NCBI RefSeq assembly: GCF_036492425.1
Contig: NZ_AP025303.1
Coordinates: 1 to 46,459, forward strand
Reading direction: 5' to 3'
DNA length: 46,459 nt
Origin: Persicobacter psychrovividus
Lineage (GTDB): Bacteria > Bacteroidota > Bacteroidia > Cytophagales > Cyclobacteriaceae
Shown here: in pieces, positions 16,230 through 25,347 of the stretch
Numbering within the stretch: the stretch's first letter is position 1
How the letters are laid out: each line of letters opens with the position of its first letter
The notes under the pieces: model-generated
Told to the model about the DNA's origin: nothing
Databases searched by the model: none
What the model saw: the letters and a program-made list of their open reading frames with translations, nothing else
Position numbers and translations under genes: made by a program

Positions 16230-19200
16230 CTACATCGACATCCCCTGCGACGGCTTCGGCATCGAAGGCTTAATGGACTTCTTGCGTTTCTTCCGTTTTT
16301 CCCACTCATCCTCATCTTCCACATTTTTAGCAGGAACCCCGGCTGCACCACCGCCGCCGCCGGCTAATAAAGCAGTCATAAATTCCACCAAAGCAGATTC
16401 ATTACTACCACCTCCTCCGTTGTATGCATGCTCAGCCTGACTATGGCTCACCGTACGCTCTTCTCTGAAATTATCCTCCGCTTGATTATAGAATCCAAAC
16501 TCCTCAAAATCCATTTGGACGTCTCGCCAACCAAATCCTAAATCTCTGAGTGGAATCAAATTATCCGGGCTGCCCAAAGCCAAACCATCATAGTTTTCAA
16601 ATACCATCAAATTATCTATAAACAAGATATCATTTAACTCATTTAAACTGCCTGCTTGCTCAACTGCATTGACCAAAATATCGATCGGCTCTTCATTTTT
16701 GGATAAATCCTTTGCAAGTATAATTGCAAAAGTCGAGTGAGAAATCTTGAGATCTCGCAAATTAAATTCAGCATCATCGGGTCCCGTAAAAACTGACATA
16801 AATCCCCTCTTACCAAGAATGTTCTCTTTCATGACATACCCTCGCTTTCCAATTGTTTTCTCAAAATCATCAAGGTTACGGGTTTTATGCAAGGCTTGAA
16901 TAATATGTAATCGAGTCAATTGATGCTTCATCAATTTCTCAAAACCATCCGCCCTCAATCCAAAATGAGTACTCTTAAAAGTGAAATCAGGGTGTTTGAA
17001 AATTGCAATATTTTTATGATCCACTTCAGTCTGAACACCTATTTTATTCAGCTCATCAATAATACTACCTCCATTTTTTGAGCGTAAAAAAGCATCAAAT
17101 AGCACGGCGTCAAACTTAGTTGTATGCTTCTTCATAATTAAAATCCGCTTTTTTAATTGCGGAGTAATCAACCGCTCAAGAGCATTAACATCTAATTGAT
17201 ACTTACCAAAACTCAACTGCTTATCCGAGTATTCTATCTCAGGGTGAACCGTCCATTTAAAGGCCATATCATATTTTTCAGGCTTATAACTTTGCTTTGC
17301 CTGCGACCAAGCCATCGCATTGATAATATTTCTCGGAACAAGCTCCGGTTGATTATGTTCAATAGCATTTTGAAGTTGCTGCATCAGCATATTTGCTTGC
17401 AACATTTTGTCAAAATCTTCAAAAGCAGTAGCACCTACCGGAATTTTCTGATCATTATCTATCAAACGGAACACATGCTCATTTCCATCCTTTTCCCAGT
17501 TAATACCCGCTTCCTTAAGGGTTTCAATAAACTCATTGCGGTTAGTCGATTCGGAAATTGTAGTTTGAACCACCTCTTTCTTTTGAGCAAAGACCTTAAA
17601 GTGATTCTTCAATTGATGAATAGAAATACCTGCATCACTGCCTTTTACTTTTGTCCCATCTGGTTTTATAAACCGAACCCCATAGGCTTTCTTCGTATTT
17701 CTATGCTCCAATATCCGAGTTTCAATATTGAAATTCGTCTTCAAATAATTTTTAAAGGTATCGATACATGTAGATTTCTTTAGTGCCTCTGATACGGCGT
17801 CAGCAACTTTAACATGCTCAATAAATTTCTCATTCATCATCTTAAATGAAACCCTCGAAATGCTACTTTTCATCTTGGTTCCATTTGGCAGATGATAGAT
17901 CATACCATATTCTATACCGCTTTTCAAATGACGTGATATTTCTAATTTAATGTCTTTTTCGGACAATCTATTGATAAACTCAGTCCTACTTCTACTTTGT
18001 TCAAATGCTTGCCGAATGCATAATTTTGCCTCGATTTCAGTAGTCTTTCGAGGCAGTAAAGCAGATTGTACTTTCTTATAACTCCATCCAATTTTACTCC
18101 CTTTGATCACTTTCCCATCAGGCAAATGAAAATGTAATCCCCTCGTTTTTTGGCTAATAGAATGCTTCAAAACTTCCATTTTTACACCCCGATCGGCAAG
18201 CTGCTGTGATAGTTCTTCCATCGTTGTTGATTGTTTCAACATTACGCCAACAACCTCCTTCAAATTCTCTTGTGTTATCTTCGCATCAGAAGTAAACATC
18301 GCTGAAAGTTCCTTGACTTTTACACCAGCCCGGTGCCCCATTATTTTTTTCCCTGATGCAAATTGATAAGTAATTGAAGTTGGTTCCTTCGTTATCGGTT
18401 GAATATTCACGTCTGCTTTAATACCATATTGTCTTTCAAGAACAGAAACATAATCCTTAAAATTTTGGCATTTAGGCGCTATAACTTCATTAACTTGCTG
18501 CAATAACTGCTCTTGTTCAAATACTCCTTCAAGTTGTTTTTCGATAGTCGGCAAACTCCACCCTATCTCACTTCCCTTAAATGCTTTGTCTTCATAAGAA
18601 AAAGAAATCCCTTTTACCGTGCCTTTCACCTCCTTCAGTTCAGAATCAATTCCTTGCTTTTCTAGGCACTCCAATAACGCATCAACGTTCTTAACCTCTC
18701 CCGAAATGACGGCTTTATCAATAACGGATTTTACAAATACCTTCGCCTCCTGAGTCTTTTCATTCTTATCTTGCGGAACAAAAGTCAATCCCATTTTTTG
18801 ATTGTTATCAAACTTCGATTGCAAATTGTATTGCTGCTCCAGACGGTTTGTGATTGCCGTATTTTTGAAATAGTTGTTGTCAATATTCACAACACTACCC
18901 GATTCATCCACCCGATTAAGGACTAAATGTACATGCGTATGCTCGGTATCAAAATGCTGAATCACCACGTATTGACAATCTTCATAGCCCTTTTCGATCA
19001 TAAATGCTCTGGCAATTTCAAGCAGCTCTTGCTCGTTTAGCTCATCTTGATACCCAAAACTCAAAGAAGTATGGTCCACCACATTTTTAAAATCGGACCG
19101 AAGTGTATGCCGATAATCAGCAACATGTCCCTCAAACTGTTTTGCAAAAAACAAGGGATCTCCATCCCCTTTCATGATAATGTCCTCCGAAAAACCGAGC

Positions 19201-19280
19201 ACTTTTGCTCCCTTCTTTTCTCCCAAACAGTAATTAAATACTCCCTGAAAGTTAGTACCTATCACAGTATTCGCAATCAT
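16230..19280 (-). CDS. Relaxase / mobilization nuclease (MOB-type), 1016 aa
   Basis: The N-terminal 170 residues are a relaxase: MIANTVIGTNFQGVFNYCLG with a likely catalytic Tyr, and FDTEHTHVHLVLNRV (about 109-123) with the three-His metal site. It would nick oriT and lead the strand in conjugative transfer. The remaining 800 residues are unusual: modules of about 80-90 aa recur, each with a form of G-(I/V)-x(2)-E and K-G-S-x-(I/A)-G-(W/I)-S (for example FKGSEIGWS, IKGSKIGWS, VKGSDAGIS). A low-complexity Gly stretch (LLAGGGGGAAG) and a basic tail close the protein. Its start overlaps mobC by 4 bp. No type IV secretion genes are present, so transfer would need a helper. Confidence 0.88.
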   Translation of the reverse strand: MIANTVIGTNFQGVFNYCLGEKKGAKVLGFSEDIIMKGDGDPLFFAKQFEGHVADYRHTLRSDFKNVVDHTSLSFGYQDELNEQELLEIARAFMIEKGYEDCQYVVIQHFDTEHTHVHLVLNRVDESGSVVNIDNNYFKNTAITNRLEQQYNLQSKFDNNQKMGLTFVPQDKNEKTQEAKVFVKSVIDKAVISGEVKNVDALLECLEKQGIDSELKEVKGTVKGISFSYEDKAFKGSEIGWSLPTIEKQLEGVFEQEQLLQQVNEVIAPKCQNFKDYVSVLERQYGIKADVNIQPITKEPTSITYQFASGKKIMGHRAGVKVKELSAMFTSDAKITQENLKEVVGVMLKQSTTMEELSQQLADRGVKMEVLKHSISQKTRGLHFHLPDGKVIKGSKIGWSYKKVQSALLPRKTTEIEAKLCIRQAFEQSRSRTEFINRLSEKDIKLEISRHLKSGIEYGMIYHLPNGTKMKSSISRVSFKMMNEKFIEHVKVADAVSEALKKSTCIDTFKNYLKTNFNIETRILEHRNTKKAYGVRFIKPDGTKVKGSDAGISIHQLKNHFKVFAQKKEVVQTTISESTNRNEFIETLKEAGINWEKDGNEHVFRLIDNDQKIPVGATAFEDFDKMLQANMLMQQLQNAIEHNQPELVPRNIINAMAWSQAKQSYKPEKYDMAFKWTVHPEIEYSDKQLSFGKYQLDVNALERLITPQLKKRILIMKKHTTKFDAVLFDAFLRSKNGGSIIDELNKIGVQTEVDHKNIAIFKHPDFTFKSTHFGLRADGFEKLMKHQLTRLHIIQALHKTRNLDDFEKTIGKRGYVMKENILGKRGFMSVFTGPDDAEFNLRDLKISHSTFAIILAKDLSKNEEPIDILVNAVEQAGSLNELNDILFIDNLMVFENYDGLALGSPDNLIPLRDLGFGWRDVQMDFEEFGFYNQAEDNFREERTVSHSQAEHAYNGGGGSNESALVEFMTALLAGGGGGAAGVPAKNVEDEDEWEKRKKRKKSIKPSMPKPSQGMSM

Positions 19281-19615
19281 GATTTCCGCTTTAGTTCGAC
19301 CAAATAATCCAGTACCTGATGAATTCTTTCGACATCCGAATCATACATCTCATTCATGTTCATTCGGCGAGCAATCTGGTTGAGGTTATTGCCCAGGCGG
19401 GCAATTTCAATTTTGAGCTCATGGAAGTTCGTAGCAGAAGCAATGGTATTATCCATCGGTTTTTCATGAACCTTACTCAAGGTCATTTCTCTACAAAAAG
19501 CGGGGATGTTGCGCCCCTTATCAAGGGCATTCTTCTGCAATACTTCATATTCTTCTTGATCAACAAAGAAGTTGATACGCTTCTTCCGAAGCGATTTTGA
19601 CTTAGGTCTTGCCAT
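19277..19615 (-). CDS. MobC-like relaxosome accessory protein
   Basis: 112 aa. A very basic N-terminus (MARPKSKSLRKKRINFFVDQ) precedes an RHH-like segment and EIARLGNNLNQIARRMNMNE (about 70-89), the characteristic helix of MobC/RHH relaxosome proteins. It binds oriT DNA and helps the relaxase melt the nick site. It overlaps the relaxase gene by 4 bp and sits next to the oriT candidate. Confidence 0.85.
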   Translation of the reverse strand: MARPKSKSLRKKRINFFVDQEEYEVLQKNALDKGRNIPAFCREMTLSKVHEKPMDNTIASATNFHELKIEIARLGNNLNQIARRMNMNEMYDSDVERIHQVLDYLVELKRKS

Positions 19616-19716
19616 AGACTTATATTATTTAAATTAAAAAAAAAGCGAAGCGTAAAAAGTAATAAATTAGCGTAGCGGAGAGATATTTTGAAAGCAAAGC
19701 GAACAAAATCGGGGCA

Positions 19717-19753
19717 GTTTAGGGGCTAAAATTCATTTTAGTGGCACCTAAAC
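19717..19753. other. Putative oriT hairpin
   Basis: A nested inverted repeat, GTTTAGG..CTAAAA-TTCA-TTTTAG..CCTAAAC, lies 100 bp upstream of mobC and is followed by TATGCCTCGCTCCC, a plausible nick region. The rest of 19616-20087 holds GCGAAGCG-type short repeats and the palindrome and hairpin listed separately; I see no gene. Confidence 0.5.
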
Positions 19754-19941
19754 TATGCCTCGCTCCCAGCTAAAGCTGGTGATTTCTTTAAACTGATCTA
19801 AGTCATTTGATTTTCAATAGAAATATACGCCATCAAGGCTAATAAACAAGCATTTGAGCAGTATTTAGAAGAGGATATTTCAAATTAATCATCATATTAT
19901 CATCCACTAAAAATTTGAATAATCATATCTTACCTCCTATG

Positions 19942-19959
19942 GTTCCGTGTACACGGAAC
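19942..19959. promoter_or_regulatory. Perfect 18-bp palindrome
   Basis: GTTCCGTGTACACGGAAC, followed at once by a second half-like TACACGGTACAC. It is a possible operator in the region before the zinc-ribbon membrane protein gene; the binding protein is unknown. Confidence 0.4.
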
Positions 19960-20010
19960 TTACACGGTACACACATAAAAATAGTTCAATAATATTTCAA
20001 GCTAAAAAAA

Positions 20011-20040
20011 CACCTCAAATCATCGATAATGATTTGAGGT
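20011..20040 (-). terminator. Hairpin terminator
   Basis: CCTCAAATCAT/ATGATTTGAGG has 11-bp arms. On the minus strand it is followed by seven Ts, so it would end transcripts entering from the right. Confidence 0.55.
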
Positions 20041-20087
20041 ATTGTAAAAAATAGATTAACTTAAAATAGTTATAAAATAATCAACCT

Positions 20088-20615
20088 ATGAAAACGAAAA
20101 TATGCCTTCAGTGTCAGACTCCTCTGATCAATAAAAAATCAACTGCTAAATTTTGTGACAAGAAGTGTAAAGATGATTTTCACAATCACTGTAAAACGGT
20201 TACTCAATCAGCCGGAAGAAAATTTCAAACACAGCAAACAGCCCTGAGACAAAATTACAGAAACCCTAAATTTACCGCTGCCTTATTGAAAATCGATGAA
20301 AGGCTAAAGATATATATAAACGAAAAGAACATACTTCGAATCGCCTTTGTGTTTTGTTTCTTCACCTTGATCGGTGCCTTATCTTTAGGATATCACAAAT
20401 CAATCAACCTTGTAAGGTATAATGATAATCTATATAAAAAACAAACTGATATTTTGCAGACAGTTGATGCAGTACGCACGCAAAAGAACCGAACAGCCTA
20501 CGGTGCCTTAAAAGAAAAATTTCCGAAGGACATCAAAAAATATGAGCAACAAAGAAAAGAGGAGGCCGGAAGCGCGAAAGCTAAAAGATCGAGAAAGGGA
20601 AAGGAGAAAAAATAG
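20088..20615 (+). CDS. Zinc-ribbon single-pass membrane protein, 175 aa
   Basis: The N-terminus has four Cys in two pairs (CLQCQTPL and KFCDKKCKDDFHNHC), the DUF2116-like zinc ribbon. One hydrophobic segment follows (LRIAFVFCFFTLIGALSLGY, about residues 83-102), then about 70 charged residues ending in a Lys/Arg-rich tail. It is likely anchored in the inner membrane with a cytoplasmic metal-binding head. The role is unknown. A T-rich stretch and GCGCC repeats follow at 20635-20660, and no gene is seen up to 20993. Confidence 0.55.
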   Translation: MKTKICLQCQTPLINKKSTAKFCDKKCKDDFHNHCKTVTQSAGRKFQTQQTALRQNYRNPKFTAALLKIDERLKIYINEKNILRIAFVFCFFTLIGALSLGYHKSINLVRYNDNLYKKQTDILQTVDAVRTQKNRTAYGALKEKFPKDIKKYEQQRKEEAGSAKAKRSRKGKEKK

Positions 20616-20993
20616 AAGGGCACTTCCTTTGACGCTTTTTCATTAGCGCCTTTCTTATAAAAAAGGCTTATCACTTTTTTCCTGTCCGAAAATCAGCAAC
20701 AACAAATTTACGGCATCACTAAAGTGTCACACTAAAACACAAAATGTATATTATTGACATCTTGTGTTTTTTACCCCTTGAGAAGATTGAAAGAAGGTAG
20801 TTCATTCTGTATGAGAGCTGGTCGGTTGAGCAATACTCAAACAACGTTTGATTACCAACCATAATATACAGCGTTAAAAGAAACGCAAATGCTGGCTTGA
20901 ACAAGTGGTGGATTTTCTAATGTTGGCGAACATGAATTTCAGGGATACCTATCAAAAAATATTCCCACATATTCACCAACATTGGAACCACGA

Positions 20994-21164
20994 CTACCTC
21001 TCCGCCAACAAATTATTGATCGTATTTGCTATGGCTTTCTTTGAAGGCTCCGTTACTCCGGCCTGGTTTGCAAATTGCGTCCAGTTGGACAAAGCATCTT
21101 TGACCTGCTCAATAATTTGGCTTACATTATTTACACTAAAATATTTTGCTAAATTGTATATCTG
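20994..21164 (-). pseudogene. HipA-like C-terminal remnant
   Basis: The minus-strand frame reads YNLAKYFSVNNVSQIIEQVK, then DALSNWTQFANQAGV and KAIANTINNLLAER before a stop. This resembles the C-terminal tail of HipA-family kinase toxins (helix, IIxxV, W-x(2)-A-x(3)-GV, then a final helix). An in-frame stop (TGA at 21165-21167) lies just upstream, so only a fragment remains. Assignment is from pattern memory and moderate. Confidence 0.4.
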
Positions 21165-21255
21165 TCATGAGATAGGTTCAAAAACAAAATAGCTCAAATA
21201 TTGGCTATACACATCCATTATAGTGTAAAAAGGATAATATTTGAGCTACAATCAA

Positions 21256-21681
21256 CTAACTCTCCTTCAAAAAAGTATTTGACAAGAAGCCAAAAGCCCA
21301 AAGTGGTAATGCTTGTAAAGCTCCCCGTGTGATACCGTCTTGAACATTAAAAGCATTCTCCAAGCCTTTGATTTGTTGCAGCGTCTTGTTTCTACCGCCA
21401 ATTTCAAAGGTCCATTTTCTGCTTACCAAAAAGTCTGATTTTTTAGATTCATTCACCGCTAAGCCAGCATTCTTCATCGCATTAAGAAAAAAGGTTTCCC
21501 GCACATTACCTATTTCAGGCTCACTACTTAGTGCATACGCCAGATTAGTGTTTTCAAAATAAATCTTTTCTGGCTTTGGTATCGGCAATCAGAAGATTTA
21601 ATATTCGTGCCCGTTCCAACAAGTGAAATGCAAGCGATATTTCATCCCGGTGAATATTGATTGATTGAGGAGAGATGATTT
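21256..21681 (-). pseudogene. DUF4143-type ATPase remnant, frameshifted
   Basis: The last part reads PKPEKIYFENTNLAYALSSE, then GNVRETFFLNAM and SRKWTFEIGGRNKTLQQIKG, the recognisable C-terminal DUF4143 domain of AAA_14 ATPases. The part before it is in another frame (IISPQSINIHRDEISLAFHL then LERARILNLLIADTK, up to 21681), so there is a frameshift near 21580. The N-terminal ATPase domain is absent: the IS256-family element begins two bases beyond. Confidence 0.65.
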
Positions 21682-21682
21682 T

Positions 21683-23128
21683 GGTACTGTCCTAAAATCT
21701 GTGTAAACCCCATTTTCTCCTAAGCACGAGAATGGGGTTTACTCTCGAAAATTTTGGGGTCTTTTTGTGTAGCAAAAAGGCAACTAAATTTTGAGAAATA
21801 GCAATGAAAGCGCAGCTTTTATTGCGAACTACAAGACAAAGTGTGTGATGATTTATTAACTTATAATACAACATCATACCATTATGAACAGAGAAGATTT
21901 ATTGAATGACGATGCTTTCTTAAAGCAATTCAAAGATGGAAACGATCTAAACCAATTTTTTAAAGAATTGCACACCAGGGCAGTTGAGAAAATGCTTGAA
22001 GGAGAGCTTGATGAGCATTTGGGCTATGAGAAGCACAATGGAGCTCCTGAACAGAATCGTCGCAATGGATACACAAAAAAGATCATAAAAAATGCTCATG
22101 GTGAAGCGGAAATCAAAGTCCCTCGTGATCGTGATGGCTCCTTCAATCCGATGATTGTTCCCAAAAGAAAATCCACTGCAGAGGGTGTAGAAAATGTGAT
22201 TATATCCCTGTATGCCAAGGGGATGTCCGTTTCTGATATTGAAGAGCAAATGCGTGATATTTACGGGTTTAACCTTTCAGAATCGACCATTAGCCGCATA
22301 ACTGATTCTATCAATGAAGACATCGTTCAGTGGCAAAATCGACCTCTTGAACAGCAATACCTCATCGTTTGGATGGACGCCATTGTGATGAAAGTCCGTG
22401 AAAACAGCAAGGTTGTCAACAAGGCCATTTACATTGCTGTCGGTCTTCGGGAGGACGGCAGAAAAGAGGTTTTGGGGCTTTGGCTTGGCAAGAATGAAAC
22501 ATCTGCCTTTTGGATGCATGTACTGACCGACATCAAAGCCCGTGGTGTTGAAGACATAATCATTACCGTAACGGATAACCTCAACGGTTTTACCGACGCC
22601 ATTAAGGCCTCTTTCCCTGAAGCTGTCACTCAGATTTGTGTCGTTCACCAAATCCGAAATTCATGCAAATATGTGGTTTACAAGGAAAGAAAGGCCTTTT
22701 CAGCAGATATGAAAGAAATCTACACCGCTCCCAATCAGGAAATGGCCAAGGTTGCTCTTGAACAGTTCGAGAAGAATTGGGGAGAGAAATACCGATATGC
22801 CATTGAAGGTTGGAAGCGCAACTGGAATGAATTAACAGCGTTTTTTGAGTATCCTCCAGAGATTCGGAAAATTATATATACGACCAACTTGATCGAAAAT
22901 CTAAATGGAAAAATTCGAAAATATACCAAAAACAAACTATCTTATCCGACCGATGATGCGGTGAAAAAATCCGTTTATTTAGCCTTGAGAGAAGTCACCA
23001 AAAAATGGACGATGCCTATCCGAAATTGGGGACAAATCTTGAGTCAATTTATGGCAATACATGAAAATAGGATCCAATAAAATTATCAGATCCTAAAAAG
23101 TAGTTTACACACTTTGTGGGATAGTGTC
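21683..23128. mobile_element. IS256-family insertion sequence
   Basis: The element is about 1446 bp with one transposase gene and imperfect terminal repeats, 21683-21708 and the complement of 23103-23128, matching at about 18 of 26 positions and both ending in TGTGTAAAC. The bases just outside both ends are ATTTT (21678-21682 and 23129-23133). A longer 8-9 bp target duplication, usual for the family, is not seen. The left flank is a DUF4143 remnant and the right flank a DUF1778 gene, so DNA has probably been lost around it. Confidence 0.85.
21884..23080 (+). CDS. IS256-family transposase
   Basis: 398 aa, the normal family length. DDE residues are visible: [15 protein letters not shown] (first Asp, about 164), [11 protein letters not shown] (second Asp, about 232) and [14 protein letters not shown] (Glu, about 340). 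The segment [18 protein letters not shown] is diagnostic for IS256/Mutator transposases. It is intact and so possibly active. It moves by a copy-out route with circular intermediates, as known for the family. Confidence 0.95.
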   Translation: MNREDLLNDDAFLKQFKDGNDLNQFFKELHTRAVEKMLEGELDEHLGYEKHNGAPEQNRRNGYTKKIIKNAHGEAEIKVPRDRDGSFNPMIVPKRKSTAEGVENVIISLYAKGMSVSDIEEQMRDIYGFNLSESTISRITDSINEDIVQWQNRPLEQQYLIVWMDAIVMKVRENSKVVNKAIYIAVGLREDGRKEVLGLWLGKNETSAFWMHVLTDIKARGVEDIIITVTDNLNGFTDAIKASFPEAVTQICVVHQIRNSCKYVVYKERKAFSADMKEIYTAPNQEMAKVALEQFEKNWGEKYRYAIEGWKRNWNELTAFFEYPPEIRKIIYTTNLIENLNGKIRKYTKNKLSYPTDDAVKKSVYLALREVTKKWTMPIRNWGQILSQFMAIHENRIQ

Positions 23129-23131
23129 ATT

Positions 23132-23365
23132 TTATTTTTCTTGATCTATGAGCTCATTATGTCTTTTCATCGCCTTTTTTAAAGCTTCATTTGGCTCAGG
23201 TGGATTTTCAAGTGCATCAAAAAATATCTGCGTATCTTCTTTCGATAACGAAGTTGTGTTTGGTTTAAAGTTGTTCTTAAGGGCCCTTAGAAGGGCCTTA
23301 TCTTCTGTATTCGAAAATTTAGATTGATCTTTCATAAAAGTCTTTCGTAATTTAATCGTTAGCAT
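23132..23365 (-). CDS. DUF1778/TacA-like antitoxin (partner missing)
   Basis: 77 aa. The C-terminal half LSKEDTQIFFDALENPPEPN followed by EALKKAMKRH is the conserved DUF1778 toxin-binding tail. The N-terminal 35 residues do not match a normal ribbon-helix-helix well, so the DNA-binding part may be altered or the start rebuilt. The usual GNAT toxin should follow, but the IS begins three bases past the stop. It is therefore an orphan antitoxin or remnant. Confidence 0.6.
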   Translation of the reverse strand: MLTIKLRKTFMKDQSKFSNTEDKALLRALKNNFKPNTTSLSKEDTQIFFDALENPPEPNEALKKAMKRHNELIDQEK

Positions 23366-23462
23366 AATTTGTATAGACGAATAAATTTAACACTATTTTA
23401 TCCCCCACCCATCTATATCATCAAAAAAGGGTTGAGTACTAAAACCTTACATCAGCCACCTA

Positions 23463-24881
23463 TCAAAAACCCGAAAAATCAAACGTCCCCTGTACAGTCT
23501 CCTCCTTTTGCTGCTCCTTTGCCATTTCTTGGATCATAAATTCGATCCATGGCTTAGGATTTGCCCGAAGAAAAAACTTACGTTCATAATCACTCCCCTG
23601 CTGTTCGATCATGAAAGTACCGAACTTCAGCCAGGCAGCGCTTGACAATTCTCGTTTGTCAATTTGATCGAGTATTTTCTGTTTATCGATAATGGAGCCC
23701 TTTTCTTGATACCAAGCTCGGAATGATTTAATCAAGTCTCTATTTGTGCCCGCCATTTTACAGTACGGAACCCTTACTTTCTTGTATTCCTCCCCATAAG
23801 CATTCTCCCACTCGGTCATCGCAACCTGTTGTTCCTTCTGTTGCTTACTTCTCTCTTTCTGTCGTTTTTCCTTTTCTACCTCCTGTTGTTTCTCTTGATA
23901 CTCTTTATCAAACGACTCGTCCTTCATCAACTTATTTTTGTAAGCCTCCGTATTTTTCACCATGCTCCCCTTTTCAGCGATCACCTGATCCGCATAATCA
24001 GATTTGCTTTGTACTTCCTCAAATGTCGTATCCACTGTTATGCCCCTAGCTTTTTGTTTGAGTACAGGCTCTGTGGACTCTTCATGCTCATTATTTGGAT
24101 TTGGTTTGATAAAAAACTTAATCGCATGAATGGTCTTTCCCCTTTTTACCTTCTCATAAGTGATCCAGATATCACTATGCTTATTGATCTCTGCCTGAGC
24201 CACTTCCAAAATCCGCTTATTAAAGTTATTGAATAAGCCATATTTTGTTTTGACCTTTCCTGAAGACAACATAGCCTCTATTTCCTCATCCTTATAGCCC
24301 TTATCCTCAAAAGCGACTAATAACCCTAAGCGTTGGCGCAAAAAGGCCATAGTGCACTCCCTTTGACCTTTAAACAGGTGTTGTTTACAGAGTTCATATA
24401 TTCGAAAAGAATAAGAGCTCTCAAACATGGATACTGATCGAAGTAAATACTTAGTGAAGTTACCACTCAGATTCAGCAAAAGATCTCGTGCATCATCAAC
24501 AAACTTAATCTCAATCAATCGAGTCTTATCGTTACCCCTTGCCTGAAGAAAAGGAATATTGTGCCACTCACCTGATTCCTTTTGGATGAAGATCGAAAGC
24601 GAACCCATAGTCCGAATGGCTTGTTTGACCGCCTTGTATTGTGTTCCTCCAATTTTGGAACCTTTAGGGTACAGGTCATTGAAAGGAAAGTTCATCCACT
24701 CAAATTTCTCCTGACCTTTAGGAATTTGTGCCAATGCCAGACTAATGATGCGTTGCTGGGTCAAGGAAAAGTAATTCTTGCTTTCGATTAGACTATTTGA
24801 CTTTACAATCATCAAATCCAAATATTCCTCTTTCATAAAAATGTGCTCAAGTGGGCTAAAAACTAATTGATCCTTACCCAA
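23463..24881 (-). CDS. Rep_3-family replication initiator, Rep1
   Basis: 472 aa. LDLMIVKSNSLIESKNYFSL then TQQRIISLALAQIPK begins the first winged helix. MGSLSIFIQKESGEWHNIPF and SVSMFESSYSFRIYELCKQH mark the Rep_3 (RepB/RepE-like) initiator, with the second winged helix around residues 165-260. The C-terminal 200 residues hold a long coiled region (KEYQEKQQEVEKEKRQKERS) and a folded tail. It would bind the 21-bp iterons just upstream (24947-25131) and start plasmid replication. Several Met codons near the N-terminus leave the start uncertain; the conserved part begins at about residue 20. Confidence 0.88.
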   Translation of the reverse strand: MGKDQLVFSPLEHIFMKEEYLDLMIVKSNSLIESKNYFSLTQQRIISLALAQIPKGQEKFEWMNFPFNDLYPKGSKIGGTQYKAVKQAIRTMGSLSIFIQKESGEWHNIPFLQARGNDKTRLIEIKFVDDARDLLLNLSGNFTKYLLRSVSMFESSYSFRIYELCKQHLFKGQRECTMAFLRQRLGLLVAFEDKGYKDEEIEAMLSSGKVKTKYGLFNNFNKRILEVAQAEINKHSDIWITYEKVKRGKTIHAIKFFIKPNPNNEHEESTEPVLKQKARGITVDTTFEEVQSKSDYADQVIAEKGSMVKNTEAYKNKLMKDESFDKEYQEKQQEVEKEKRQKERSKQQKEQQVAMTEWENAYGEEYKKVRVPYCKMAGTNRDLIKSFRAWYQEKGSIIDKQKILDQIDKRELSSAAWLKFGTFMIEQQGSDYERKFFLRANPKPWIEFMIQEMAKEQQKEETVQGTFDFSGF

Positions 24882-24946
24882 AAGTTAGTTCACCTATACA
24901 AATTGCCTATGTTCAACTTTATCAGAAGGATTTCTTCCTACTATAT

Positions 24947-25131
24947 TAGGCATATTTGTATGCATATACAAGTCTAAAATAATAATTAGGCATATTTGTA
25001 TGCACGAAACGGCAATTTGTATGCATATATAGGCCAATTGTATGCATGAAACGGCAATTTGTATGCATATATAGGCCAATTGTATGCATGAAACGGCAAT
25101 TTGTATGCATATATAGGCCAATTGTATGCAT
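24947..25131. repeat. Iterons of Rep1 (origin 1)
   Basis: Three identical 42-bp units (from 25006, 25048 and 25090) each hold two related 21-bp iterons with the core GGC(C)AATT(T)GTATGCAT. Two looser copies of GGCATATTTGTATGCA lie at about 24949 and 24990. The spacing of two helical turns and the position before a Rep_3 gene identify a replication origin. The AT-rich stretch 25132-25347, before parA, may be the unwinding region and promoter. Confidence 0.85.
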
Positions 25132-25347
25132 GAGCGCTTGTAATTCACTCAAAATCAACAAGTTGCAAACCCCTAAACAATAAACAATAAACTAATAAAC
25201 AACAAACGGGAACAGTCGGTGTGATTTAGGTGAATTTAAAACATTAGTGAATTGAACACCAATACACTTATTATGACAAAAATAATAATACATTTTGGCT
25301 GTTTTAAAAAAAATGCCTTAATTAGTGATGTTTTGTAGCCATTTCAG

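Noticed and set aside
17196-17783. 195-aa plus-strand frame inside the relaxase gene
   Set aside because: Antisense to a clear coding gene, with composition unlike a protein.
24894-25161. Minus-strand frames with repeated SCIQLAYICIQIAV peptides
   Set aside because: They are translations of the 21/42-bp iterons; two frames show the same periodicity, as expected for DNA repeats.
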